A stretch of DNA of 64,000 nucleotides from Prescottella defluvii. Its GTDB lineage: Bacteria; Actinomycetota; Actinomycetes; Mycobacteriales; Mycobacteriaceae. The position numbers were made by a program, and so were the translations under genes. Positions 17,122-26,687 of the stretch are shown here, in pieces; the first letter of the stretch is position 1; each line of letters begins with the position of its first letter. The notes under the pieces are model-generated. The model was not told the DNA's origin. It ran no database searches and saw only the letters and a list, made by a program, of their open reading frames with translations. The stretch covers positions 5,661,872 through 5,725,871 of the forward strand of contig CP121458.1 in assembly GCA_029690005.1 (NCBI GenBank). The letters run 5' to 3'.

Positions 17122-17876
17122 TCAGATCGCGCACGAATCGTCGGTGCAGCCCTCGGCCTCCTCGCCTAGGGCTGCACCGCTTTCTGCGTATTCGCTGTCG
17201 GCGTGCTCGGCCGCCTGACGCAGCAGCTCCGTGAACACGTCCTGCGGCTGCGCGCCCGACACCGCGAGGCGCCGGTTCGCGACGAAGAACGGCACACCCG
17301 ACACCTGGAGCTGCCGGGCCGTCTCGATGTCCGCGCGCACCAGGTCGGAGCCGGCGTCGCTGTCCAGTGCCGCGGCCGTCTCGGCGGGGTCCAGACCGGC
17401 ACTCGCCGCGATCTCGACCAGCACGGCGCGGTCGTCGAGCGCCTTGCCCTCGGTGAAGTATCCCGGAACAACCCCTCGAGCAGCTCGTCCCGACGCGGCC
17501 CCGCCAGGTGCAGCAGGCGGTGAGCGTCGAAGGTATTGGCCGCGATGATGGCGTCGACGTCCATGGCCACACCGTCCTCCGCGGCCACCCGGGCGACGTG
17601 CTGGTAGAGCTCGCGCGCCTCCTCGACCGGGACGCCCCGGCGCTCGCCGACGAGCTCGAGCTGGCTCCGTCGGGCCCCGACCGGGGTGTCGGGAGCCAGC
17701 TGGTACGAACGCCAGACAACCGAAACACGTTCGCGCTGAGGGAATTCTGCGAGCGCCGACGCGAACCGACGCTTACCCACGTAGCACCAGGGGCAGGCGA
17801 TGTCCGACCACACCTCGATCAGGACGGCGGGCAGGGCGGTTCGGGACTGGGCACTGACGTTGCTCTCGATGGTCAC
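17122..17876 (-). CDS. DsbA-family (FrnE/2-hydroxychromene isomerase-like) thioredoxin-fold protein, one frameshift
   Basis: Thioredoxin-fold protein with an active-site-like CPWC in EVWSDIACPWCYVGKRRF, an inserted helical domain (NTFDAHRLLHLA) and the C-terminal cis-Pro segment VSGVPFFVANRR. This is the cytoplasmic FrnE-type DsbA family. No signal peptide is seen. The frame breaks near 17458 (CCCGGAACAACCC). The C-terminus has a CTDDSC motif, an extra cysteine pair known in actinobacterial FrnE-like proteins. Start GTG 17876 is tentative. It converges on cbtA, with one base between the stops. Confidence 0.85.
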
Positions 17877-17922
17877 AAGGCATTCGAACACACGCCGACC
17901 CCGGGCTCGGTCCGGGCCGCCG

Positions 17923-19594
17923 TCAACCGCGGCTGAGCTCCTCGCGCAGCAGCCTCTTGACGACATTGCAGGCGTGGTTGCGGGGCAGCCCCCGCGAGAT
18001 CACGAGCCGCTGCGGCGTCTCGACCGGGAGACGCCACGGGCCGCGAGAAACTCCACGAGCTCCTCGAGACTCAGCACCGCACCGGGGCGACACGACACGA
18101 CGGCCACGACACGCTCACCGGATCGGCTGTCCGGACAGCCGATCACCGCCGCCTCCACGACCGACGGATGCTCCGCGATCAACATCTCGAGTTCCATCGA
18201 GCCGATCGGCACACCGTCGTGCACGATCAGATCCGCCGCCCGGTCGACGTACCGCAAGTAGCGGTCCCACGGCCCGTCGATCACGAACAGCTCCCCGGTC
18301 GCGAGGTAACCGTCCGCGTCGAACGGGTCTCGATCACGGGACGGATTGAGATAGCCGGCGAACACCGTGGGCCCCTTGACCCGCAGCTCGCCCACGACGC
18401 CTCGGTCCACGATCTCCGCACCGGTCTCGGGATGAACGAGCTTGATCTGCAAGTCGTCCGGGTGTCCGATCCGCGGGTACAGCAGCGTCCGCTGTCCCGG
18501 CTCCGCCGTGGACACCGGTTCGGCCCGCAGGCTCACGCCCTCGATGGTGCCGAAGTAGCCGACCAGTTCGACGCCGTAGCGGGCCTTCCACGCCTGCACG
18601 GTTTCGGGAGCCAGCGGCGCCGACCCCACCCCGATACGGGTGACCGTCGACAGGTCGACCGCGGGTGCGTCGCGGAGGTCGATCGCGGCGAGAACGGCCG
18701 GCCGGCAGGCCGTGTAGGTGACCTTCTCCTCGGCGATCTGCTTCAGGAAGACTCCGAGATCGAACGGTTGATGCTGCACCAGCACGCATCCGACCGACAG
18801 CCAGGGAAGCAGGGTCCCGGTGATTCCGGCGGCGGTCATCATCGGGAAGGGATTGAGCATGACGTCCGCGGCAGTCAGCCATGCGGCGTCGACGACCCTC
18901 CTTGCCAGGCTGAGTGATTCGTAGTGCGCATGCGGCACCCCCTTCGGCGCGCCCCCGTACCCGCCGTCCAGCAGATCGCGATGCAGTCGTTGGAATCGGC
19001 GACGTGAGCCGCGGCATGGGCGGCCACCCGCTCACGGTCGGCCGAGCTGGGTACCGCGTGACCGATCCGCACGACGCCGTCGGGCACACCGACGCCGTAG
19101 CTGAGCACGGTTCGCAGCGTGGGGATCTGCGAACGCACCGACATCACCCGCGCGGCAACCGAATTCGATCCGACACGACCCGCGGTCACGAAGGCGCTCA
19201 CGCATGCCTCGTTGCACACGTCCACAATCTCCGACTCCACCGAATGCACCGGCAGCGGCGAGACGATCGCACCGATGCGCCACGATGCGAGGAAGACGAC
19301 GACCTGCTCGACCGTGTTCGGCAGCTGGACGCCGACGACGTCACCCGCCCGCAACCCTGCATCGAGGAGCACTGACGCGAGCCGATCGACCTCGGCGGCG
19401 AGCTCGGCCCAGGTGACCCTGCGCGGCAACCCGTCGACGTATTCGGCCTTGTTGACGGGATCGACCACGGCGAGCTGGGATCCCCGCTCCCGGACCCGAT
19501 CGGCGAACAGTTGTTGAACAGTCTCGCGAGTCCACTCCCCTGAACCGGTGTACTCGTCGATGCGGATCTGAGGGTGAAGTTTCAGGCTCCCCAT
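17923..19594 (-). CDS. AMP-dependent synthetase / acyl-CoA ligase-like protein (two frameshifts)
   Basis: ANL-superfamily adenylating enzyme of about 550 residues. Visible parts are AELAAEVDRLASVLLDAGL, VVGVQLPNTVEQVV, the P-loop-like CWTAGTGAPKGVPHAHYESL (across a break near 18945), GELRVKGPTVFAGYLN and the C-terminal NHACNVVKRLLREEL with its catalytic-type Lys. A second break near 18040 separates ARGVSR from PVETPQRLVISRGLPRN. The adenylation motif YFGTIEGV replaces the common YGxTE. The substrate may be a cyclohexane or fatty acid but is not determinable. It is next to a double-HxlR regulator that may control it. Confidence 0.82.
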
Positions 19595-19636
19595 GTGCCC
19601 TCCCTTGGGTCGATCCGACGCCTGACCGTCGTCACT

Positions 19637-20663
19637 TCAGTTAGCGGTGTGATCTAGATCACTAGATTTACCACGAACTGTTACCCCCGCGCGACCTGGT
19701 CCCGACAACCAGTCGTCGTCGGCCTCCGACGAGAGCCCGGGAGATTCGATGGAAATCTCCCGGGCCTGCAGTAACCCGGAGCACTCGCTGCACACCAAGC
19801 GCGCCGAGAAGGATCCCGCGCACGGCCCGTGGTGGGCCAGCACGGCCCCGCCTTCCGGCGCCCGGAACCACCACTGGCCCCACTCGATCATGTGCATCAC
19901 GACCGGGAAGAAGTCCTGTCCCTTGCCGGTGAGGTGGTACGTGACGCGGTCCGCGCGCTTCGGCACCGGACACTCGCTCATCACCCCGAGTTCCGTGAAA
20001 CTGCGGAGTCGATCCGCCACGATCGCCGACGAGGCCCCGTCCATTCGCAGAATTCGCCGAACCGCGTCGCGCCGAACGACGCTGCGCCCAGCAACGCGAC
20101 CGACCACCTGTTGCCGAGCAACTCCATCGTGTGCGGCAGGTGGGACGGCCTGCGTGTGCCACCCGAGCGACGACGACCCGACGCCGCGGGGATGCTGCGC
20201 CGGGAACCACCGCTCGGGCCGACCCGAGTGGCCACGTCCTCGAAACCGGCCGGTTCACGACACCGCGCACACGCCATGATCGGGGTGAACTCCGCTCCGC
20301 AGGCGACGTGCCGCATCCGCAGCAGCCCGGCCCGGCCGTCCGGGGCCCAGCGTCGCTCCCACGACCACATCGTCGCCAGGACGGGCCACGCCGCCCGCCC
20401 GCAATCCGTCAGCAGGTATTCCGCCGTATCGACTCTCGCGGAAAGGCCACCTTCTCGAGCAGCCCGACTTCGACGAGGCGTGCGAGCCGGCCCGTCAGAA
20501 CCGAGTTCGAGATCTCGCCGCTGCTCAGCCAATCCCGGTACCGCCGAGTCCCCTGTAACGCCTTGCCCAGGATCCACAGGTTCCATTCGTCACCCAGGAC
20601 ACCGAAGGCCATCGCCAGCGCGTTGTCGCCCCCGGGTTCGAGTGCACCACCGCCCCCACGCAC
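19637..20663 (-). CDS. tandem double HxlR-type transcriptional regulator (two frameshifts)
   Basis: One protein appears to contain two complete HxlR winged-helix domains. Domain 1 reads LGDEWNLWILGKALQGTRRYRDW and VLTGRLARLVEVGLLEK, followed by YLLTDCGRAAWPVL and a CGAEFTPIMACARC cysteine segment. Domain 2 reads LLGNRWSVALLGAASFG, IVADRLRSFTELGVM, YHLTGKGQDFFPVVM and LVCSECSG. Frame changes are needed near 20435 and 20060. HxlR proteins usually act as dimers; a fused pair would supply both halves, and each domain's paired cysteines could sense metal or redox state. The GTG 20663 start follows GAGGGGGAG. It is upstream of the CoA-ligase gene. Confidence 0.75.
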
Positions 20664-20777
20664 GACCGGATCTCCCCCTCGCCACTGGCGGGAGTATGGC
20701 ACAGCCCGCCATAGCGACGGGCGCGGTCGAACGGAATCGGTTGCCACCCGAGCCGGCCGGCGGATCGGCCGACTCGA

Positions 20778-21429
20778 TCAGACGACGAGACCGGCCCGGA
20801 ACGCACTCAGGGCGGCCTCGACGCGATTGCGTGCGCCGAGCTTGGCGAGGATCGCCGACACGTGCGACTTGACCGTCGTCTCGCTCATGAACAGCCGCCG
20901 GCCGATGTCGGCGTTGGGCTCTCCCTCGGCGAGCACCGCGAGCACGTCCCGTTCGCGGTCGGTCAGGCGGCTCAGGTCCGGGCCGCTCTCCCGGATCGCT
21001 CCGCCCGCAGCGACGATGCGGCGCAACGACTCCGGGCTGAACAACGTGTTCCCGGCCGCGACCACTCGCACCGACTGGTGGAACGTGTGCGGGGGCTCGT
21101 CCTTGCTGAGGAAGCTGTGGGCTCCGGCCGCGACCGACTTCACGACGAGGTCGTCGACGTCCATCGAGGTCATCGCCACCACCTTCGGAGGGTTCGACGA
21201 CTCCATCAGCATCCGTGTCGCCTTCGAGCCCGCCGACCCGCTTCATCTTGAGATCCATCAGCACCACGTGCGGGCGGAAGGTCCGAACGGCGCCGAGGAC
21301 CTCGTCGCCATCGCTCGCGTCCCCCACGACCATGATGTCCGGCGCGGCCCGGAAAATGTCGGCGACGCCTCGCCGCACGAACGGGTCGTCGTCGACGATC
21401 AACACGGTTATCGGGCCGGCATCTGTCAT
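20778..21429 (-). CDS. NarL/LuxR-family response regulator (one frameshift)
   Basis: The receiver domain starts ITVLIVDDDPFVRRG, with acidic residues and a phospho-acceptor Asp in VVLMDLKM, and a Lys in SFLSKDEPP. The C-terminal LuxR HTH reads LTDRERDVLAVLAEGEPNADIGRRLFMSETTVKSH. The frame breaks near 21235 between KMKRVGGLE and MLMESSNPPK. It is encoded 40 bases after the sensor kinase, on the same strand, so the two are a cognate pair. The target genes are unknown; the cobalt/hydratase locus and the DUF4352 gene are neighbours. Confidence 0.9.
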
Positions 21430-21471
21430 AGTGCGGTCAGAATATGCTCTGCCCCCGACAAATCCGGCAGA

Positions 21472-22755
21472 TCAGCCGGACCAGGGAACCCAGCAGCTCA
21501 CGACGAACTCGCCTCCCAGGCGCCCGGCTTCGAACTTCCCGCCGATGTCCCGAGCCTGTTCCGCGAGCCCTAGCAACCCGGTCCGGGACCCGACGCCGAC
21601 CTGAGAAGGCTTGGTGCTCAACAGGTTACGCATTGTGATACTGATACCGCTCTCCGGTGCGCCGGTCACCGCGATGGCCAGTACCTGGTCACTCGCGTAC
21701 TTCTGCGCGTTGGTGAGCGCTTCCTGCACCACCCGGTAGCAGACGTGTCCCGCCAGCATGCCGACATCGCCCGGAGCGAGATCGGTGCTGAGCGTGCAGT
21801 GCATTCCCGCCGCCCGTGCCGCCTGCACCAGCGCCGGCACCGCGTCGATCCCCTGGTGTCCGGCCCGTTCCCCCGGCCCGGCGGTACCGCGCAGGACGCC
21901 GACGATGCCCTTGAGGTCGTCGAGCGCCTCGTGCGCCGTCGCCCGGATCTGCGCCGCCGAGTTCGCGACCTTCTCCGGCGACTCGGCGGCATTGACCTGC
22001 AATGCGCCAGCGAACAACGAGATCCGGCTGAGACTCGCAGCCAGGGTGTCGTGCATGTCGCGGGCGATCCGGGTGCGCTCCTCGTCCGGATCATCTCGTC
22101 ACGGATCGCGTCCGTCTGTTCGGTGGCCGCGTCACGACTCTGCTCGGCCAGCGCGAGCTGGCCCCGGGTGCGCACCCAGAGCGCGAGCAGCAGGACCAGC
22201 CCCACCAGGACCGCGGCGACGAGCCATGGAATCCACAGTGCCACGTCGTACTGCTCCACCATGCCGGTCTCTGGATCCGCGGTCTCCATCGTGAGAACCG
22301 AGTACTCCCGCAACCGGTGCGCGTCGTAGGTGAGCGAGACCGCACACGCCACGAACACCGCCAGCGCGGCGCCCGCCAACTGGAGCCCTCGTGCCACGCG
22401 GGTGACCGCGAACAGCGCGATGAGAGCAGCCGTCGCATCCGTCTCGAATACGAGCGGGGCGGCAAGACAGATGACGAGGACCTGCCACAGGTACTGGTGC
22501 CGCCGTGTCAGCGCGACCGCCGCTACCAGCGCGAGAACGAACCCGAGCCCGTCGGTTCCAGCCCGGCGTGCTCCCGGATTGGGAGGCGAGGGTAAACGTC
22601 GCCAGCGAGCAGAAGGCGCTGAGCGTGACGGCGCCGACCGTCCACATGCGGCGCCGGATCCTGCCGGCAGTCTCGGATTTCACGGACAGAACCGTACGCA
22701 GCGGCGCCGACAGCTCGACATCCTCCGAACGTCCGGCGCCGGTGCCCGTCCGCAC
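21472..22755 (-). CDS. NarL-type sensor histidine kinase (two frameshifts)
   Basis: Membrane sensor kinase of the HisKA_3 class. The N-terminal half has several hydrophobic helices (LAGAALAVFVACAVSL, WIPWLVAAVLVGLVLLLALWV) with a short loop (ETADPETGMVEQYDV) between them. The phospho-acceptor region is RDMHDTLAASLSRISL, and the ATPase domain has VVQEALTNAQKYA and GTGLLG-like SRTGLLGLAEQARDIGG. Frame changes near 22585 and 22085 are required. Start is uncertain (GTG 22755, or GTG 22689 region). It precedes the response regulator. The signal is unknown. Confidence 0.83.
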
Positions 22756-22901
22756 GATCGGCCCCGCGAAGACCGTCCGAAATGAGGAGCGGTGTCCGAC
22801 TTCCGGAGGAAGACGACGAACCGCCCAGCGCGGTGTGCTTGTCGCAGAGCCCGACTCGGCCCCACCACGAGCCGCGTCGTCGACGTCGAAAGGAACTGTC
22901 C

Positions 22902-23508
22902 GTGAGCACTCCCCAGCAGCCCGCAACCCCGCAGCCCCAGCCCAGCCGCCGGCCCGGAAGAGCTGGTTCGCCCGCCACAAGATCCTCACCGGTCTCGGCG
23001 CCGTGATCGTCGCGATCGTCGCGATCACCGCCGTCAGCGGCGGGTCGGGCGACAGGCCGTCGGACGCTGCCCGAGCGGCCGGCGCCACCACCGGCACCGC
23101 GGAGGCCCCGCGGACGCCCGGATCGGTACGCCGGTCCGCGACGGCAAGTTCGAGTTCGTCGTGAACGGCGTCGAGGCCGGGGTTCCGAGCGTCGGCGTCA
23201 ACGAGTACCTCGCCCAGAAGGCACAGGGTCAGTTCGTCCTCGTCCGCATGACCGTGCGCAACATCGGGGACCGCGCGCAGAGCTTCACGACGTCCGCGCA
23301 GAAGCTCGTGGACGCACAGAACCGCCAGTACTCGGTCGACAGCATGGCCACCATCACACTCGACCAGGGCGTTGCATACGAACAGATCAACCCGGGCAAC
23401 TCCGTCGAGGCCACCATCGTCTTCGACGTTCCGCCCGGCACCGTTCCCGCGGTCCTCGAGGTCCACGACTCCGTGTTCTCGGGCGGCGAATCGGTCCTGC
23501 TGCAGTAG
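22902..23508 (+). CDS. DUF4352-type membrane-anchored protein (two frameshifts)
   Basis: A Pro/Gln-rich cytoplasmic start (STPQQPATPQPQPS), one transmembrane helix (ILTGLGAVIVAIVAITAVSGG), a linker, then an immunoglobulin-like DUF4352 domain: FVVNGVEAG, QFVLVRMTVRNIGDRAQSF, KLVDAQNRQYSVD and VEATIVFDVPPGTVP. Such proteins are exposed on the cell surface and their function is not established. GTG 22902 follows GAAAGGA. Frame changes near 22940 and 23123 join the parts. It is divergent from the sensor kinase. Confidence 0.78.
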
Positions 23509-23619
23509 CGGCGGGTCCGGAGCAGTTGCACGCGTGGGGTTCGGCATCGAGGGGTTGCCGGACCCCACGCGCGCGTTCGCAGTTGTGTGAAGTGCACAAC
23601 CGCAGGATTCGATGAAACC

Positions 23620-23760
23620 CACCGCGTAGCGTCTGATGTGCGTTCCGGTGGACGCGGAGTCGGCCACTCCGCACCGGCCGGATCGCAGACCACGGCTGTT
23701 CGCCGCTCCGATGACCGGTGATATCCGAGTCCGGCCGTGACTCGCCTTGCCGCTCGTCGG
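23620..23760 (+). ncRNA. possible degenerate cobalamin riboswitch before cbtB-cbtA copy 2
   Basis: This roughly 300-base gap (23509-23805) precedes the second cbtB. It contains TTCCGGTGGACGCGGAGTCG, GGCCACTCCG (about 23667-23676) and GATCGCAGACCACGGC, in the same order as the GGTG, GCCACT and B12-box elements of the copy 1 leader but with shorter spacing and a poorer match. A strong ribosome binding site (AGGAGG) stands seven bases before the ATG. Upstream of this element I see nothing definite. Confidence 0.5.
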
Positions 23761-23805
23761 CACCCTCCGGACCGGCCGTGTCGGGACGAACTCCAGGAGG
23801 AATCG

Positions 23806-24000
23806 ATGACTCTCGTCCACAGCCCGAATCGGGCAATCGAATCACTCGGGATCGCCCTCGTCGCGGTCGGAGTGGTTCTCCTCGCCCTGCTCACGCTGTA
23901 CCTCGTCGGCTTCGACCAGGGCGCCGTCTCCCGCACCGGTATATACGTGCACGAACTGATGCACGACGGGCGACACCTGCTGGGGCTCCCGTGCCACTGA
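23806..24000 (+). CDS. cbtB: cobalt transporter subunit CbtB, copy 2
   Basis: A 64-residue paralogue of the 16.1 kb CbtB with the same single helix (IALVAVGVVLLALLTLYLVGF) and identical C-terminal HELMHDGRHLLGLPCH. It overlaps cbtA copy 2 by ten bases. It stands immediately before the cobalt-type hydratase genes, suggesting this copy supplies cobalt for that enzyme. Confidence 0.93.
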   Translation: MTLVHSPNRAIESLGIALVAVGVVLLALLTLYLVGFDQGAVSRTGIYVHELMHDGRHLLGLPCH

Positions 24001-24827
24001 CCGGTTCGCTGAAGACGCTGCTGCTGCGGGGAATCCTCGCCGGACTGATCGCCGGACTCCTGACCGGTGCAGTCGCCTTCGCTCTCGGGGAACCGCACGT
24101 CGCGGCGGCCATCGCGATCGAGGAATCGACCCCCGCGAGTGACGCCACCGCCGCGCACGAACACGCCGACCCGAACGCGGCCACCGGCCACTCCAACTCC
24201 GACAGCGACAAACCCCTCGTCTCGCGGGACGGGCAACGGGCCGGCCTGATCCTGGCGACGGCACTGGCCGGAGTCGCCCTCGGCGCGATCTTCGGCGTGG
24301 TGGCCCACTACGCCCGACGGCACACTGGGATGTCGGGTCCGCTACTGGCACTGGGACTGGCCGGCGCAGGGTGGCTGGCCGTCGAGGCCGTTCCGTTCTT
24401 CAAGTACCCGGCCGATCCGCCCGCGGTGGGAGATCCGGACACGATCAACCAGCGCACCTGGTTGTGGCTGGCCGCGCTCGTCCTCGGACTCGCCGCTGTG
24501 GCCGCCGCTGTCTATGTGGCGAAGATACTTGCCTCACAGCACTATTGGACGGTACGCGCGGCATCCTCGGTGGTCACGTTCCTCGTCGTCGTCACCGTCG
24601 GCTACCTGCTGCTGCCCACCGTGAACGAGGTGGGGGAAGACTTCCCGGCCACGCTGCTGTGGCAGTTCCGGGTCTCGTCCCTGGCCACGCAGGCAACCCT
24701 GTGGCTCAGCCTCGGTCTCGCGTTCGCCTTCGTCACCGAACGGGCCCAGCGTGGCGGAACAGCTGGACCGACAACCCCTCTCACCGCATCGGGCCAGGCG
24801 ACGGCAAGCGGAACCACGCGAACATAG
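23991..24827 (+). CDS. cbtA: cobalt transporter CbtA, copy 2
   Basis: An intact multi-pass membrane protein of 278 residues, parallel to the 16.3 kb copy. It has the N-terminal helix (LLLRGILAGLIAGLLTG), a shorter His-containing loop (AAHEHADPN, ATGHSNSDSD), VEAVPFFKYPADPP, and C-terminal FPATLLWQFRVSSL. Its C-terminal tail (after TERAQRG) is longer and Thr/Ser-rich. The His-rich loop is less rich than in copy 1. Its stop is 64 bases before the first hydratase gene. Confidence 0.92.
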   Translation: MPLTGSLKTLLLRGILAGLIAGLLTGAVAFALGEPHVAAAIAIEESTPASDATAAHEHADPNAATGHSNSDSDKPLVSRDGQRAGLILATALAGVALGAIFGVVAHYARRHTGMSGPLLALGLAGAGWLAVEAVPFFKYPADPPAVGDPDTINQRTWLWLAALVLGLAAVAAAVYVAKILASQHYWTVRAASSVVTFLVVVTVGYLLLPTVNEVGEDFPATLLWQFRVSSLATQATLWLSLGLAFAFVTERAQRGGTAGPTTPLTASGQATASGTTRT

Positions 24828-24891
24828 GAGGGGCACTGGCGAGGATTCGGAAACACCAGGAACCACCGAACCCCATGGAAGGGAGACCTCC

Positions 24892-25325
24892 ATGACCACC
24901 GCAGATCAGGCTCGATTCCAGACCCTCACCGACGGTCTGGCGAAGATCACCCCCGCCGAACACGACGCGCAGGATTCGCCGTACACGATCACCAACGCGC
25001 AGTACGACATTCTGCGACACATCCTGCACGACGTCGGCGGCCAGCCGGCCCTCTCGGTCCCTACCTCGAGAAGGAGGAGGAGGCCTGGGAGATGAACACG
25101 TACGTCACGTGCGAATGCCTCGGCTGGCGAGGGGCCTGGAACTCGGAGATGCGTCGTCGCGCCGAAGTGGACCTGGGCGAGACACAGTACTTCGGCTACC
25201 CCTACTACGCCCGGTGGATCACCGTGGCAGCCAAGGTGATGGTCGACAAGGGCCTCATCCCCCTCGACGAACTCTGCGACAAGATCGACGAGGTGCGCGC
25301 CCGTCTCGAGGAGGCGAGGAAGTGA
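24892..25325 (+). CDS. nitrile hydratase / thiocyanate hydrolase beta-type subunit, N-terminal-half homologue (one frameshift)
   Basis: About 144 residues. It matches the helical N-terminal half of nitrile hydratase beta subunits, which forms a separate subunit in thiocyanate hydrolase and in three-subunit nitrile hydratases. ATG 24892 gives ADQARFQTLTDGLAKITPAE; the later part is YLEKEEEAWEMNTYVTCECLGWRGAW and YYARWITVAAKVMVDKGLI. A one-base break near 25053 (CTCTCGGTCCC) splits it. The TCECLxWRGxW segment recurs in the last gene of the operon. The stop overlaps the next ATG (TGATG). Confidence 0.82.
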
Positions 25326-25621
25326 TGCCCAAGTTCAAGGTCGGCGACCGGGTGGTCGTGAAGGAGCAGACGAGCCTTTTCCACACCCGCACACAGGCTT
25401 TCGTGCGCAATCAGGAGGGAATCGTCGTCGAGCACCGCCCCGAGTGGGTGATCCCCGAGGACGAGGCGTTCGACAAGCTGGAGACCGGGCGAAAGGAACC
25501 GTTCTACGTCGTCCGTTTCAAGCAGACCGATCTGTGGCCGCGCTACACGGGATACGACATCGACACGCTCGAGACCGAGTGCGCCGAGGGCTGGCTGCGG
25601 CCCGCCGGGACGAACGAGTGA
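25325..25621 (+). CDS. nitrile hydratase / thiocyanate hydrolase beta-type subunit, C-terminal-half homologue
   Basis: A 98-residue SH3-like barrel protein (FKVGDRVVVKEQT, TQAFVRNQEGIVVEHR, FYVVRFKQTDLWPRY, DIDTLETECAEGWLRP) matching the C-terminal half of nitrile hydratase beta. That it is a separate gene translationally coupled to the N-terminal half is the thiocyanate-hydrolase-like arrangement. It is intact and lies ten bases before the catalytic subunit gene. Confidence 0.87.
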   Translation: MPKFKVGDRVVVKEQTSLFHTRTQAFVRNQEGIVVEHRPEWVIPEDEAFDKLETGRKEPFYVVRFKQTDLWPRYTGYDIDTLETECAEGWLRPAGTNE

Positions 25622-25631
25622 GGAGGAGAAG

Positions 25632-26306
25632 GTGAGCGATCCACACGCCCCCATCCAGGCTTCCGAGGAGATCAGCGAGTTCGAAGTGCTCGAGCTGGCA
25701 CTGCGGGAACTCGCAATCGAAAAGGGCCTGTTCTCGGCAGAGGACCACCGACGCTTCTCCGAGTGGGCCGAATCCATCGGACCGTCCGGCGGGTCCAAGT
25801 TGGTGGCAAAGGCCTGGACCGACCCCGAGTTCAAGAAGCGCCTGCTCGAGAACGGCACCGAGGCGAGCAAGGAGGTGGGCATCGACTGGACCGACCCGAC
25901 CGGCACCGGCACCCCCAGCGACTACACCTTCTTCTACGTCCTCGAGAACACCCCGAAGGTGCACAACGTGATCGTGTGCACGCTGTGCTCGTGCTACCCA
26001 CGGCCCGTGCTCGGCATGTCGCCCGACTGGTACCGGACCCCGAACTACCGGCGGCGCATGGTCCGTCGTCCACGCGAGGTCCTCGCCGAGTTCGGTCTCC
26101 ACTTCCCAGCCGATGTCGAAGTGCGGGTGCACGATTCGAACCAGAAGTCGCGGTTCATGGTGATGCCGATGCGCCCCGAGGGCACCGAGGGTTGGACCGA
26201 GGAACAGCTCGCGAAGATCGTCACCCGCGACACCATGATCGGCGTGGCACTGCCCTCCGCCGACTGGGATGCATCCAAGGCACCATCGGCAGGAGGCGGC
26301 AAGTGA
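25632..26306 (+). CDS. cobalt-type nitrile hydratase alpha / thiocyanate hydrolase gamma subunit
   Basis: Catalytic subunit of 224 residues. The metal-binding claw VCTLCSCYPRPVLG (Cys116, Cys119, Ser120, Cys121) has the CTLCSCY form typical of non-corrin cobalt enzymes; iron enzymes usually have CSLCSCT. The downstream PDWYRTPNYRRRMVRRPREVLAEFG and MVMPMRPEGTEGW are family segments. The family hydrates nitriles to amides or hydrolyses thiocyanate to carbonyl sulfide and ammonia. An Arg follows CSCYP, where my recollection is that many nitrile hydratases have an aromatic. Start GTG 25632 follows GAGGAGAAGG. Which substrate is used cannot be told. Confidence 0.9.
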   Translation: MSDPHAPIQASEEISEFEVLELALRELAIEKGLFSAEDHRRFSEWAESIGPSGGSKLVAKAWTDPEFKKRLLENGTEASKEVGIDWTDPTGTGTPSDYTFFYVLENTPKVHNVIVCTLCSCYPRPVLGMSPDWYRTPNYRRRMVRRPREVLAEFGLHFPADVEVRVHDSNQKSRFMVMPMRPEGTEGWTEEQLAKIVTRDTMIGVALPSADWDASKAPSAGGGK

Positions 26307-26635
26307 CCACGGCACAGGGCTACGACGTCATCCTCCACACGCTGCCTGAAGACTCCGAGCGGGTCGGCGCCCTCCCCGATACCGATCGCAGGCCCGACCC
26401 GTGGGAGTCTGCGATGCAGGCGACGTGCGAGTGCCTGTCGTGGCGCGGCTCGTGGGACAACCTCGAGCGCCGGCACACCGAGGACGAACTGGGCGAGACC
26501 ATCTACAGCGACTTCCCGGTCCGTTCACGATCCGCGATCACCACCGCGCACACGTTCCTCGATCGCGGCATCGTCACCCAGGACGAACTACGGGCGAAAA
26601 TGGAACAGGTGCGGGCGAGGCTGAAAGGCAACTGA
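26303..26635 (+). CDS. hydratase maturation/activator-like protein, paralogue of the beta N-half
   Basis: A 110-residue protein whose second half (ATCECLSWRGSWDN, DELRAKMEQVRARLKG) repeats the C-terminal part of the first subunit gene of this operon. Its position after the catalytic subunit (four-base GTGA overlap) and small size fit the cobalt-loading activator or maturation proteins of nitrile hydratases and thiocyanate hydrolase (P14K/P15K-like). Such proteins resemble the beta subunit because they occupy its interface during metal insertion. The Cys-Glu-Cys of both paralogues may handle metal. Confidence 0.75.
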   Translation: MTTAQGYDVILHTLPEDSERVGALPDTDRRPDPWESAMQATCECLSWRGSWDNLERRHTEDELGETIYSDFPVRSRSAITTAHTFLDRGIVTQDELRAKMEQVRARLKGN

Positions 26636-26687
26636 AACCGGAAGATCCTCGCCCCCAGCACGTTCGAGCGCTCGTTGCGCGGGCCGC

